A stretch of 64,000 nucleotides of DNA from Haliscomenobacter sp. (GCF_016718685.1 NZ_JADKCX010000022.1:49798-113797); one strand, 5' to 3'; counted from the first letter of the stretch, positions 1 to 9,206 are shown. Notes: generated from the sequence alone by a model not told the origin. Program-made: numbers and translations.

Positions 1-990
1 GCGCATTTTGGGGCGTTTTCATTTTTTCCTAAAAAATACCAATGCCATTGAAGCACTGTATCGGGTACATACGGTGGTGGTGGACAAAACAGGAACCATT
101 ACCGCCGGGCAAAAAAGCGCTGTCCAGTTCGTTGGGTCTCCGCTGAGTGCAACTGAAAAACAGCTGATCGCGGCGTTAAGTGGGCAAAGCAACCACCCGG
201 CCAGCAAATTGATCCACAGTGAATTGTCCAAAGACAATCTAGAAGAAATCGCCATAGATTACGACGTAACTGAGTTCAGTGAAACCATCGGAAAAGGGGT
301 AGAAGCAACGATTGGTAACCGCAAAATCAAGTTGGGTTCCCGTTCATTTATGGATGTTTTGCCGACGGATCCCGCGATAGATGGCGAAGGTGTTTACGTG
401 CAGATCAACAACGAAGTAAAGGGGTATTTTGTCCTGGAGCATTTTTTGCGGCCACAAGCAGTCGAAACCCTACAATACCTACAAAGTTTGGGTGAAGTCT
501 ACCTATTGAGCGGCGACAACGACCGGGAGGCAGAGCTCTTAGCGCCGATATTTAAAGACCGCGCCAATCTGCATTTCCGGCAAAGTCCAAAAGACAAATT
601 ACAATTCATTCAGGATCTGCAAAACCAGGGTAAAAGGTACTCATGCTCGGCGATGGTCTCAATGACGCTGGCGCGCTGCGCCAGGCGGATGCGGGGATTG
701 CCATTACTGAAGATACGGCCAATTTCACCCCGGCTTCGGACGCCATTTTGAGTGCCGAACGGTTCCATCGTTTGCCCGCTTATATGGAGTATGCCCGCAG
801 AAGTATTCACCTGGTTTTTGGTGCTTATTCCTTGGCCTTATTGTACAATATTGTTGGTTTGAGTTTTGCGGTGCAAGGCACTTTGTCCCCTGTAGTAGCG
901 GCCATTTTGATGCCCCTGAGTTCGATCAGCATTGTGATTTTTGGCACCATTTCGAGCAACTGGCTAGCAGCGAAGGTGTTGAAGAAATAA
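1..990 (+). pseudogene. CcoI/FixI-like copper P-type ATPase, C-terminal part, frameshifted, 5' end outside window
   Basis: This is the C-terminal half of a heavy-metal P1B-type ATPase; the N-terminal metal-binding and first membrane domains lie before the window. Visible motifs are FFLKNTNAIEAL followed by the phosphorylation site DKTGT, the nucleotide-domain HP motif (SNHPASKL), SGDND and the hinge GDGLNDAGAL. Two C-terminal membrane helices end with LSPVVAAILMPLSSI, a pattern I associate with CcoI/FixI pumps that deliver copper for cbb3-oxidase assembly; the copper role is inference. The frame breaks near 633, where QNQGK should continue into VLMLGDGLND; one A missing in the AAAA run would explain it, and the frame then continues intact to 990. 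The next gene is convergent, with a hairpin repeat between. Confidence 0.8.
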
Positions 991-1000
991 TTTTATCTGG

Positions 1001-1063
1001 CCACGAAGACACCAAGGCGCTAAGGGAAATGGTTTCACTTTATGCTCTTCGTGTCTTTGTGGT
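1001..1063. repeat. inverted repeat of octamer units (CCACGAAG type)
   Basis: The left arm starts at 1001 with ccacgaag followed by related octamers (acaccaag, gcgctaag). The right arm near 1047-1062 reads cttcgtgtctttgtgg. The arms pair with two mismatches over 16 bases. It lies between two convergent genes and could act as a terminator. Confidence 0.6.
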
Positions 1064-1089
1064 TAAATAATGGGCAGCGCAGCTGCAAT

Positions 1090-2163
1090 CTATCCATGCC
1101 GCTGCGCAAAATCTCGCATCAAATCCGCCAACAATTGGACACTTTCCAAGAGTAAGGCATTGTACATGGAGGCGCGGAAGCCACCAACGGTGGGGAAACC
1201 TTTGACTCCGACCACGTCATTTTGGGCGGCAAAATCCAAAAATTTCTGCTCCAATTCGGGACGATTGATCCGAAAACAAGCATTCATTACCGAACGATCC
1301 TCTACCCGTACACTACCTGTGAACAAAGGGTTTTCATCAATTTCGGCATAAATTAATGCAGCCTTTTGCGCGTTGCGCCGGGCCATTTCTTCCAGTCCGC
1401 CCTGTGCCAGCGTCCACCGCAAGGCCAAAAGGGCGACGTAGATGGCAAAGGTTGGGGCAGTATGGTACAAAGAATGTTCAGCAACATGCGTTGCATAGTC
1501 GAATATCGTAGGAATTTTACGGGCTTGTCGTTGCTCAAGCAGCGCTTTGCGGATGACCACACACGTTGTACCTGCAATGCCAAAATTCTTTTGAGCACTG
1601 GCAAAAATCAATCCAAATTTTTCAATGGGCAGCGGGCGAGTCAAAAAATCGGAAGTCATATCTGCTACAATTGGCACGGCAAGATCAGGGTATTCCTGCC
1701 ACTGTGTACCATCGATGGTTTCGTTTGAAACGAGGTGGAAATATTGGGCATCAGCGGGTAAGTGCCAACCTTGTGGAATGTGGTCAAATCGAGTGACTTC
1801 CGATGAAGCCGGAACCACTACCCTACCCAGTTCCTGGGCTGCTTTGATGGCCTTGTCCGCCCAAAAGCCCGTATTGACAATGGCCACGGAACGATTGGTA
1901 TTCAACAAATTCATGGGTGCAATAGCCAATTGTGCCGAGGCCCCGCCCTGCATCCAGATCACTTCGTAGTCTTCACCCAAACCATAAAGGCGCTTGACCA
2001 AAGCACTGGCCTCTTCCACGACGGCCATGACTTGCGGCGAGCGGTGGCTCATTTCAGCGAAAGACATGCCCGCTCCCTGGTACTCCAGCAGGCTTTGTGC
2101 TGCCTCTTCCAATACCACGTTAGGGATCGTAGCGGGGCCGGGATTGAAGTTGTGCTTTCTCAT
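1090..2163 (-). CDS. serC: phosphoserine aminotransferase
   Basis: SerC converts 3-phosphohydroxypyruvate and glutamate to phosphoserine in serine synthesis, and also serves pyridoxal phosphate synthesis in some bacteria. The N-terminus MRKHNFNPGPATIPNVVLEE matches the family's HNF.PGP start, so I chose the ATG at 2163 rather than the longer reading from 2229, which adds 22 unrelated residues. The PLP-binding lysine is in FASAQKNFGIAG, and VGGFRASMYNA near the C-terminus is typical. The product is 357 residues, normal for the family. It is the last gene of a minus-strand run (glycosyltransferase, acyltransferase, serC). No serA is nearby. Confidence 0.93.
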   Translation of the reverse strand: MRKHNFNPGPATIPNVVLEEAAQSLLEYQGAGMSFAEMSHRSPQVMAVVEEASALVKRLYGLGEDYEVIWMQGGASAQLAIAPMNLLNTNRSVAIVNTGFWADKAIKAAQELGRVVVPASSEVTRFDHIPQGWHLPADAQYFHLVSNETIDGTQWQEYPDLAVPIVADMTSDFLTRPLPIEKFGLIFASAQKNFGIAGTTCVVIRKALLEQRQARKIPTIFDYATHVAEHSLYHTAPTFAIYVALLALRWTLAQGGLEEMARRNAQKAALIYAEIDENPLFTGSVRVEDRSVMNACFRINRPELEQKFLDFAAQNDVVGVKGFPTVGGFRASMYNALLLESVQLLADLMRDFAQRHG

Positions 2164-2225
2164 TTTGAAATAAAGTGAAGTGTTAAAAGAACGGTCACCG
2201 AGCGAAGTCGAAGTGTCGTTCTCTA

Positions 2226-3062
2226 TCAAATCTTCAAACCTTCAACTTTGCTCCGCAAAAAGCCCAACATTTCGGGGCGTTTACAAGACCGCTCCAGGTC
2301 TTCAATACAAATCGGGTCTCCGATATTGACCCGAATGCTGCGCTTCATTTTGTTGATGGCTTCAAACAGCAACATGCCTAGCCGCAGGGGCATACTCACC
2401 TGACTGACCATCTGAAACAGCCGGCTGTTTTGCCCTTCGATGTACATTGGAATGACTGTAGCGCGGGATTGTAGAATGAGTTTTATAACAAAATTCTTCC
2501 ATTCCATTTCTTCGGCAGGACCAAACCAACTGCGGGCGGTGGCCACTGCTCCGGAAGGAAAAATAGCCAATGCTTCGCCTTGTTTTAGTCTTTCGATGGC
2601 CCGATCTCTTGAATCAATATTGGTGCGCAGCGCTTCTTTGGTTTCCCGAAAATCAATGGGCAAAAGATATGGTTTCAAGCGTTCGTCGCGGGTGAGTACT
2701 TCATTGACCAGAAACACAAATTCCTTCCGCACTTCTGCTACGATCGCTGCCAACATCAGGCCGTCTACCAAGCCATAAGGGTGATTGGAAATGAATACGA
2801 TAGGGCCTTCTATTGGCACTTTCTCCAGTTGACCACGATCCAAGACCATTTCGACTTTCAGCTGTTGCAAAGCCAGGCTCCAAAGAGCGGTGGGATGGAC
2901 ATTCAAGTCGCGGATTTGGTTGTACATCCGCTCAATTTTGCCACGTCCGGTGGCATATTCGATGCCTTCAATCAGCAATTTTTTCCACCAGGGGTCGTTC
3001 GCATCCGCATAGGTGAATTCAGCCCAACGTCCTTCGTTGGCAATAGTCGTATTGTTTTCCAT
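2226..3062 (-). CDS. lysophospholipid acyltransferase family protein (PlsC-like)
   Basis: A 278-residue member of the PlsC/LPLAT fold. The acyltransferase signature VFISNHPYGLVDG holds the catalytic His and Asp, with the slightly longer H-x5-D spacing seen in the hemolysin/ornithine-lipid branch. Block III is FPSGAVATA, and TVIPMYIEGQNS follows as the late glycerolipid-binding block. No clear signal peptide; probably a peripheral inner-membrane enzyme acylating a lysolipid. The glycosyltransferase gene ends 6 bases upstream, so the two are very likely co-transcribed, which suggests a shared envelope or lipid role (inference). The exact acyl acceptor cannot be read from the sequence. Confidence 0.85.
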   Translation of the reverse strand: MENNTTIANEGRWAEFTYADANDPWWKKLLIEGIEYATGRGKIERMYNQIRDLNVHPTALWSLALQQLKVEMVLDRGQLEKVPIEGPIVFISNHPYGLVDGLMLAAIVAEVRKEFVFLVNEVLTRDERLKPYLLPIDFRETKEALRTNIDSRDRAIERLKQGEALAIFPSGAVATARSWFGPAEEMEWKNFVIKLILQSRATVIPMYIEGQNSRLFQMVSQVSMPLRLGMLLFEAINKMKRSIRVNIGDPICIEDLERSCKRPEMLGFLRSKVEGLKI

Positions 3063-3068
3063 GGCAAT

Positions 3069-4268
3069 CTAATCTAACCTTTCAATGCCAGCAAGTAGTT
3101 TTTTAGCTACATCCCGGTAATCAAATTCTCTTTTTACTAAGGCTCGGGCAGCTTTTCCCAATTTTCGCGCAAGGTGCGGATTTTCTCGCAAACCCAATAA
3201 TTGCTGCACATATTCCTCGGGTGTATTTGCTAAAAAAAACTCTTTGCCATCTTGAGCTGGAATGCCTTCCAGGGCAATCGTTGTTCCCAATACTACTCTT
3301 TCCAGGGCCATTGCTTCCAAGACTTTGACCTTGATTCCGCTACCAGAACGCATTGGCGCTAAAGAAATTGGGTGTGCAGCCATGAAAGCCGCCGCATCAG
3401 GTACTTCACCTGTAAATTTAATACCAGGAACTTTATGTTTCAAAAAATGAGCTGGAGCGTTGCGTCCTGCAATTTCAAAAACCAGTTCGGGGAAGTGGCG
3501 GCGCAGCATTGGCCACACCTTCTGGATAAACCACTCCAAAGCTTCCTGATTGGGCATCCAGTCCAATGAACCGATGAACCCCAGACTGAGCGGTTGTAGC
3601 ACATCCGGTTCTTGGACTGGATACCTGTCCAAATCCAATCCGATTGGTGCCACCAAATGGTACCCTTGGTATCCAAGGCGTTTAAATTCCGCTAAATCGT
3701 GTGCAGAAACCGTAGCCAAGAGGTCGTATTTTTTTAATTGAGCAATTTCAAATCGACGCAATTTATGGGTCAGGTGGCGCAGATACTGGCGTTTTAGCCC
3801 CGGAGCGGTGTTGGCAATGATCCGTTCCCAAATGGCAAACTCTACATTATGGCTACGCATGACTACGGCCGCTTTACTTTTGGAACGTATCATAGGGATG
3901 TATGGGGCTAAATATAAGGTCTCCAGCAAGATGGCGTCGTAATTGTTGCGCGCTAAGGCTTCCGATAGTGCGGCGGCAAACTCCGGTGTGTCAAAACGGG
4001 AAACGTGATAGGACTCGCGGGAAAAGAGATTTTGAAAAGCCCCAATGGTGCTAAGCTTGTTGTCAACTTTTACCGCATTGATTTCCGTGTAATGGGAAAA
4101 TTCGGCAGGCCAATCACTGGGGGCATAAAAATGTTTACTGGTGTTCATGGCCAACAAATCCACTGTGCAACCTTGTTCCACAAGTCCTCGACTGAGGAAA
4201 TACACCGCGATGGCTTCTCCTTCTTTGAGCGGGAAGGGGAACTTTTTGCACAATTGGAGGATACGCAT
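3069..4268 (-). CDS. glycosyltransferase, GT4-like (GT-B fold)
   Basis: A 399-residue two-domain glycosyltransferase. The N-terminal domain begins MRILQLCKKFPFPLKEGEAI with the glycine/acid loop of GT-B enzymes; a linker contains GSLDWMPNQEAL. The C-terminal nucleotide-sugar domain carries FEIAGRNAP and PMRSGSGIKVKVLEAMA, the region where GT4 enzymes keep the acidic residue that contacts the sugar nucleotide. There is no membrane segment or signal peptide, so it acts in the cytoplasm. Donor and acceptor are not readable. A GTTCGGG-type hairpin repeat starts right at its 5' end and separates it from the upstream cupin gene on the same strand. Confidence 0.88.
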   Translation of the reverse strand: MRILQLCKKFPFPLKEGEAIAVYFLSRGLVEQGCTVDLLAMNTSKHFYAPSDWPAEFSHYTEINAVKVDNKLSTIGAFQNLFSRESYHVSRFDTPEFAAALSEALARNNYDAILLETLYLAPYIPMIRSKSKAAVVMRSHNVEFAIWERIIANTAPGLKRQYLRHLTHKLRRFEIAQLKKYDLLATVSAHDLAEFKRLGYQGYHLVAPIGLDLDRYPVQEPDVLQPLSLGFIGSLDWMPNQEALEWFIQKVWPMLRRHFPELVFEIAGRNAPAHFLKHKVPGIKFTGEVPDAAAFMAAHPISLAPMRSGSGIKVKVLEAMALERVVLGTTIALEGIPAQDGKEFFLANTPEEYVQQLLGLRENPHLARKLGKAARALVKREFDYRDVAKKLLAGIERLD

Positions 4269-4362
4269 AGGGTTGAGGGTTCGGGAGTTTGAGGGTTCGG
4301 GAGTTCGGGGGTTTGGGGAAATTTGCTTGTCCCACGAACTCCCGAACCCTCAAACCCTAAAC
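4269..4362. repeat. GTTCGGG-family hairpin, member 1
   Basis: The left arm (about 4271-4318) consists of tandem variants of gggttcgggagtt; the right arm (about 4332-4359) reads cgaactcccgaaccctcaaa and pairs with it, around the short loop aaatttgcttg. The right arm overlaps the stop codon of the cupin gene (TAG at 4359-4357 on the minus strand). It lies in the gap between two co-directional genes. Confidence 0.75.
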
Positions 4363-4731
4363 GATTTCAGTGTCTTTCGACCAGGCCGGATCAACGATGC
4401 ACAAAAAGCGGATCGTTGCGGTTCCGGTGTTGTCGAGGTATTGCTCTGCGCCAGCGGGGATGAACAATACATCTCCCGTACGCAAAACGGCTGCTTGTCC
4501 ATCCACATAAGCCGTCCCTTCACCATCCAGGATGATGTACACCTCGGAGCGATCCAACAAACGATGGGGCAAAGATGCTTTACCCGACTCCAGTTCGGCG
4601 TGTGCCAAACTGTAAGCCATCGGCACACCTTCGTTTTTGGGGTGCAACACTTCCCGGATCAGGGTATCGTCCCCTGCTGTAAATGGAGTGATGTCGGCAA
4701 TTGTTTTTTTGATCATGGCGGATTGGGTCAT
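4357..4731 (-). CDS. cupin domain protein
   Basis: A 124-residue single-domain cupin. The first cupin motif is around SLPHRLLDRSEVYIILDGEG (His and Glu as likely metal ligands) and the second around LRTGDVLFIPAGAEQYLDN. It may be a small metal-dependent isomerase, dioxygenase or binding protein; the substrate cannot be told. Its ATG overlaps the TGA of the upstream M1 peptidase gene (ATGA at 4731-4728), so translation is probably coupled. The last codons and stop fall inside the arm of a hairpin repeat, so that element has become part of the coding sequence. Confidence 0.8.
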   Translation of the reverse strand: MTQSAMIKKTIADITPFTAGDDTLIREVLHPKNEGVPMAYSLAHAELESGKASLPHRLLDRSEVYIILDGEGTAYVDGQAAVLRTGDVLFIPAGAEQYLDNTGTATIRFLCIVDPAWSKDTEIV

Positions 4732-6584
4732 AACCTGCGGTTGTTGTTGCGGTTGGTATCCGCCATTCTGGTGGTGGGGTCAATTTCCACACTTTCAATC
4801 TCGGTAGCTGCGGCTTTCAAATGCAGTTCATAACTGGGATTTACCCAAGACCAATCTGCTTCTACCCGATAAGGTGTAGTGGCATTTTCGGCTGGTTTGG
4901 CTCCGCGCATGATGTCGAGTGGAATGTTGATGATTTCTTTTTTTTCCGTTTTTGTAGTTGACCGTAACGTCAAGGGGCATGGGCATCTTGCCTACCCGTT
5001 TCAAGACGACTTTGGTGCCAGCATCCTCGGTTTCAATGGCATCCACGGCATAATCGATGCTGTGGATCGAGTTGACCCAATATTCTTTGTACCAATCCAA
5101 TTCCAGCCCAGAAACCTTTTCAAATACCCGAATCATGTCATTGACATTGGGGTGTTTGAACTTCCAGGTGTTGAAATACAAGAGCAATCCTTTGTCCAGG
5201 GCAGGTTTGCCAATGACGTACTCCAACTGGTTCATAAATACTGCTCCTTTGCTATATGAACCTAAGCCATAGGCGAAATTGGTGGAAAAATGATCTGCGT
5301 GGGTGCTGAGTGGTTCTTCTTCGCCTGATTCGGCCAGGTTGAAATACCCGGCGTAGGTTGGCGCAAAAGGATTGTCCACTTTGTTTCTTCCAGGAATCAG
5401 TTTTTCAGCCGCCAGGTAATTGCTGATGTCCTGGGTCGCATAATCGGTAAATCCTTCATCCATCCAAGGGTAAAGGCTTTCGTTAGAGCCCAAAACCATT
5501 TGGTACCAACTGTGCATGAGTTCATGAACCGATACCCCCACCAAACTTGGCATGGAACGGTTTCCGGTAATCAAGGTCGCCATCGGGTATTCCATGCCTC
5601 CATCGCCACCTTGGATAAAGGAATATTGCTGGTAGGGATATTGTCCAAAACGGCTGTTGATGTAAGTAAACGCCCGATCCATCACTTTGGGCAGCGCGCC
5701 CCAATTGTCCTGGGTACGCTCGTTTTTGAGGTAAAAGAAATGCAGGGTTAAGCCATCGGCACGCTTCAGGCTGGTATGGGTATAATTGGGGTCAGCGGCC
5801 CACATGAAATCGTGTACATTGGGCGCTTTAAAATGCCAGGTCAGTTTGTTGCCTTTGGCGGGTTTAGGGGCTTGGCCTTCGGGCAAGTAACCATGCCCAA
5901 TTTCTTCTGGGTTTTGCAGATAGCCAGAGCCGCCAATCACGTATTGTTTGTCGATGCTGATTTTTACATCAAAATCCCCCCAAATGCCGTAAAATTCTCG
6001 GGCGATGTAGGGGTTGGCATGCCATCCCTGATAATCGTATTCGCACATTTTGGGGTACCATTGCGCCATGGAATAATCCACACCCTCGGCATTGTCGCGT
6101 CCCGAACGGCGAATTTGAAGGGGTACCTGTCCATCAAAGTTCATCTCAAAACCACGCTACTTTTGGGCAAAATGGGCTTGTCCAGGGTTACCTCCAGGAT
6201 GGTTCCTTCGGTTTGGTACTTCAGGGCTACACCGTCTTTGGTCAGTTTGTTGACTTTCAGGTAGCCAATTTCGTTGGGTTTGAGTTTGCCGATGCGTGCA
6301 CCTACCCGAGAATCGGGATCAGGAAGGGTTTGTGAACGTACATCCATTGCACTTCCGGGCTGAAAAGCGTTAAAATACAGGTGGTAAAACACTCGGGTAA
6401 GGGTATCCGGCGAGTTGTTGTAGTACACCAGGCGTTGGGTTCCTCCAAATTGGTCTTTATCGACATCAAAATCGATTTCCATTTGGTATTCGACCCTTTG
6501 CTGCCAACGATCAGCCTGACTAAAGCCCAATAACGGCAAAAATATACTGCTTGCGATCCACGCGAAGCGACTCCACTCCCTCAT
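4728..6584 (-). pseudogene. M1 family metallopeptidase (aminopeptidase-like), two frameshifts
   Basis: A secreted zinc peptidase of about 619 residues. The start at 6584 (MREWSRFAWIASSIFLPLLG) gives a good signal peptide; the longer reading from 6635 adds 17 unlikely residues. The zinc site HELMHSW with the third ligand in WMDEGF has exact HEXXH-x18-E spacing, and GGMEYPM matches the GxMEN-like substrate loop. The frame breaks near 6143 (a G seems missing before the ATGAACTTT stretch) and again near 4935, in a run of eight A's where seven would keep the frame. Both breaks are compatible with sequencing error. The downstream cupin start overlaps its stop codon. Confidence 0.82.
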
Positions 6585-6784
6585 TATGCAGGTGTTTCTG
6601 TGAAATAAATAACTTCTGGAACGCGAAAATAGCAAGGAATAATGTACACCTATCTAGCCCAATGAAAATTATCGCCAGAAAACACCATTCTGTAGGTCAA
6701 TGGCAATTGTCTGTTTTTTTTGAACCAAAACAATGGAGGAGTGTACCAAGATGTCGGAACGACACAAGTGTAGAAAAAAAATAA

Positions 6785-6872
6785 GGTGAGACACACCACG
6801 AGCGCTCAACTTCATACCCTTGCTGCGTTTCCACCCTGGGGGATTAAAAGGAGCAGCCCAAGTGCGCTCACC
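6785..6872 (-). ncRNA. ffs: bacterial small signal recognition particle RNA (4.5S-like)
   Basis: On the minus strand the conserved SRP S-domain hairpin is clear: ccaggGTGGAAACGCAGC followed by AAGGGTA, that is a GGAA tetraloop closed by GU/AC pairs with the asymmetric AGCA loop and the CAGG/AAGG pairing below it. The distal ends GGTGAGCGCAC and GTGTGTCTCACC pair to close the molecule. A T-run follows (6780-6774). Length is about 90-100 nt, right for a small SRP RNA. A consensus promoter lies just upstream. The exact 5' and 3' ends are estimates. The antisense 79-codon reading frame here is not a gene. Confidence 0.85.
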
Positions 6873-6878
6873 GGACTG

Positions 6879-6909
6879 CAAAAGTAGTATAAGCCAGCAA
6901 TTCTGCAAA
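6879..6909 (-). promoter_or_regulatory. Bacteroidota-type promoter of the SRP RNA
   Basis: On the minus strand TTTG (6909-6906) and TACTTTTG (6886-6879) are 19 bases apart, fitting the TTTG-N19-TAnnTTTG consensus. Transcription would start about 6 bases downstream, at the first base of the SRP RNA stem. Confidence 0.75.
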
Positions 6910-7022
6910 TACTTTTGAATTTTTTTAATTTTATTTGCAAAAAAATAAAAATGGCAATCAGATTCGGAAGCAAAACTTAAACCCCGACTTCATGCGTTAA
7001 TCTTTAAAATCTCTGGTAAGCC

Positions 7023-7712
7023 ATGTCAAAAATTGGTCTTCTACTTGTTTTTAGCCTGTGGATGGGTATAGCCCATGCTCAATTCGGAATCAACTCCACT
7101 TTCCGCTTCAACAATGCGCCGGGTTGGAATTTCACCAATCCTGCCAACAACAGCATCAACGAGTTGCCGGGAAACAACTTTGCCTTCGGTCTGGATGTCT
7201 GGATTCCGCTCAAGGGCGTCCGCCTGGATTTTTTGCCGGAGCTCAATTACGCCCGCTACGACGCCGAAATCGTAGACATCGGCAAATTGGAAAACCAAAT
7301 GGGCAGCCTTTTTCTGAATTTAAATCTTTATTTTTTAGATTTGGAGGGGGATTGCCAATGTCCAACCTTTTCCAAATCGGGAAGCCTGGTCAACAAAGGC
7401 CTGTTTTTACAGATTTCTCCAGGTTGGTCTGTTTTTGAAGGTAAAATCGATTTATTCAATGGTGCCCGTGCCCGCAGCCGCAGTTACGCCCCCAGCATTG
7501 GCTTGGGGATGGGCCTGGACATGGGTTTATCGGATAAAATTACCATTACACCTTTTGGTGGCGTGCGCTACTACCCCAAAGCCCGTTGGTTCGGCCTGGA
7601 AGAATCATTGGAAGTAGACCCCAGCATTGGCGACTTGACCGTATCCAACGAATCCTCGATCACTCAGGTGTACGCGGGGCTAAGGCTTGGGTTTCGGTTT
7701 GATAAGAAATAG
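7023..7712 (+). CDS. outer-membrane beta-barrel protein of unknown function
   Basis: A 229-residue secreted protein. Residues 1-19 (MSKIGLLLVFSLWMGIAHAQ) are a typical signal peptide ending in AHA|Q. The rest alternates short hydrophobic beta-strands and glycine-rich turns (GMGLDMGLSDKITITPFGG) and ends with VYAGLRLGFRFDKK, as in small outer-membrane porin-like proteins of Bacteroidota. No enzyme motif is visible. A hairpin repeat starts right after its stop codon and separates it from the next co-directional gene. Confidence 0.7.
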   Translation: MSKIGLLLVFSLWMGIAHAQFGINSTFRFNNAPGWNFTNPANNSINELPGNNFAFGLDVWIPLKGVRLDFLPELNYARYDAEIVDIGKLENQMGSLFLNLNLYFLDLEGDCQCPTFSKSGSLVNKGLFLQISPGWSVFEGKIDLFNGARARSRSYAPSIGLGMGLDMGLSDKITITPFGGVRYYPKARWFGLEESLEVDPSIGDLTVSNESSITQVYAGLRLGFRFDKK

Positions 7713-7823
7713 GGTTCGGGGGTTCGATGTTCGGGGGTTCGAGGGTTGGCACACAAATTGTGTGCCAACCCTCGAACCCCCGAACATCGAACATTCGAAC
7801 TCGAACCTTCGAACCTTCGAACC
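7713..7823. repeat. GTTCGGG-family hairpin, member 2 (33-bp perfect arms)
   Basis: The arms at 7722-7754 and 7760-7792 are perfectly complementary over 33 bases around the loop aaatt. The arms are built from variants of ggttcgg, and further gaacctt units continue to 7823. The element fills the gap between two co-directional genes. Confidence 0.85.
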
Positions 7824-7838
7824 TAAAAATCCTTTTTC

Positions 7839-9155
7839 ATGAAATCCTACACATCGCTAGTACTGCTGCTGCTCTGCCTCGGCTTTAACGTTTTTGCCCA
7901 AACGGCAACGCTCAACCTCAGCGCTCCGCAGCAATTGATGGGCACCAAGACCCCCGCAACAGTGGGCATGTCTACAGAGCGGCTCAACCGCATCGACAAA
8001 GTACTTCAAGACCTCATTGCCCGGGATCAATTGCCCGGAATGGTGGCGATGGTCGTGCGCAATGGCCAAATTGTGTACCACAAAGCTTTTGGCACCGCCG
8101 ATGTCCAAACCGGCCGGCCGTTCAAAACCGACGACATTTTCCGCATTGCCTCCATGTCCAAAGCCATTACAGCTACGGCGGCGATGATGCTCTATGAAGA
8201 AGGAAAATTTTCGCTGGACGACCCCATTTCCAAGTGGATTCCTGAATTTAAAAGTCCACAAGTCATCAGTACGTACAACGCCAAAGACACCACCTTCACC
8301 ACGATACCCGCCAAAAGTGAAATTACGGTGCGCCACTTGATGACGCATACCTCTGGACTGAGCTACGGGGTAATTTCTGGAGATGAACGTTTCAGGGCCA
8401 TCAACGCCAAAGCGGGCATTGTGGATTTGTACACCACCAAAGCAGTAACTGTTGCCGACAACATCAAAAAATTGGCCAAACAGCCCCTGATCCACAACCC
8501 GGGTGAAAAATTCACTTATGCGCTGGGTTTGGATGTTTTGGGGTATTTGATCGAAATCTGGTCTGGACAGTCTTTCGATCAGTATTTGCGGAGCCATTTG
8601 CTCGATCCTATGGGTATGTCCGACACTTATTTTTACCTGCCCGATGCCAAAAAAGACCGCCTCGTCTCCGTACAACGCCCCGGTACCGATGGCAAAAAAT
8701 GGGAGCGCTTCCCGGTCACTTTTTACGACCCCAATTATCCGATCAGTGGAGCAAAGACCTGGTACTCCGGAGGTGCTGGTTTGTCCAGTACCGCCAAAGA
8801 TTACGCATCGTTCCTCCAGATGTTGCTCAATGGCGGGGTGTTCAACAACAAGCGCTTTTTGTCGCCTTACACGGTGCAGTTGCTGACCCAATCCAACCAG
8901 GCTGGCGAGTTGTACGGTGGAGAAAAAGGGGATGCACACTACAGTTTGGCCTTCAGTGTTTTGACCAAATATGGCCAGGACAAAGGCAATGGCAGCATCG
9001 GGCGCTTCAGTTGGGGCGGCTATTTCAACACCAACTACTGGGCTGACCCTAAAGAAAAATTGATCATGGTACTGATGAAACAGACGCAGGGCGCGGCAGA
9101 TGGGGGTAGCGAGGGGTTGTTTACGCGGATGATTTATGGGGCGCTGGATAAATAA
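7839..9155 (+). CDS. serine hydrolase, class C beta-lactamase fold
   Basis: A 438-residue secreted hydrolase of the beta-lactamase/esterase (PBP4-like) family. Signal peptide: MKSYTSLVLLLLCLGFNVFA. The catalytic SxxK is in FRIASMSKAITA; the second motif region is FTYALGLDVLGYLIE with Tyr; a GGAGLSSTAKDYASFL block follows, typical of EstB-like esterases. Near the C-terminus FSWGGYFNTNYW holds the third-motif position. Likely a periplasmic or exported esterase or peptidase; substrate unknown. It stands alone, with a hairpin repeat on each side. Confidence 0.88.
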   Translation: MKSYTSLVLLLLCLGFNVFAQTATLNLSAPQQLMGTKTPATVGMSTERLNRIDKVLQDLIARDQLPGMVAMVVRNGQIVYHKAFGTADVQTGRPFKTDDIFRIASMSKAITATAAMMLYEEGKFSLDDPISKWIPEFKSPQVISTYNAKDTTFTTIPAKSEITVRHLMTHTSGLSYGVISGDERFRAINAKAGIVDLYTTKAVTVADNIKKLAKQPLIHNPGEKFTYALGLDVLGYLIEIWSGQSFDQYLRSHLLDPMGMSDTYFYLPDAKKDRLVSVQRPGTDGKKWERFPVTFYDPNYPISGAKTWYSGGAGLSSTAKDYASFLQMLLNGGVFNNKRFLSPYTVQLLTQSNQAGELYGGEKGDAHYSLAFSVLTKYGQDKGNGSIGRFSWGGYFNTNYWADPKEKLIMVLMKQTQGAADGGSEGLFTRMIYGALDK

Positions 9156-9160
9156 TGCTT

Positions 9161-9206
9161 TGATGTGCTGATGTGTTGATTAGCAAATTAACACATCAGC
9201 ACATTA
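9161..9206. repeat. inverted repeat of TGTGCTGA-type units between convergent genes
   Basis: The left arm tgatgtgctgatgtgttga and the right arm ttaacacatcagcacatta pair around agcaaa. The right arm encodes the last three residues and the stop codon of map on the opposite strand. Confidence 0.7.

Noticed and set aside
2164..2229. Longer serC reading from 2229
   Set aside because: It adds 22 residues absent from the family and overlaps the upstream acyltransferase gene end; the ATG at 2163 fits.
4269..4362. GTTCGGG repeats as a CRISPR array
   Set aside because: Units are 7-13 bases, contiguous and without unique spacers, and the arms are inverted; not a CRISPR layout.
4920..4945. Programmed frameshifting in the M1 peptidase A-run
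   Set aside because: The run of eight A's could slip, but other breaks in the same gene and window are at different contexts, so error or decay is simpler.
6669..6908. 79-codon minus-strand reading frame
   Set aside because: It coincides with the SRP RNA, its promoter and its terminator; no protein-like composition.
7857..8939. 360-codon minus-strand reading frame opposite the serine hydrolase
   Set aside because: Antisense shadow: the plus-strand frame has a signal peptide and the SxxK motif.
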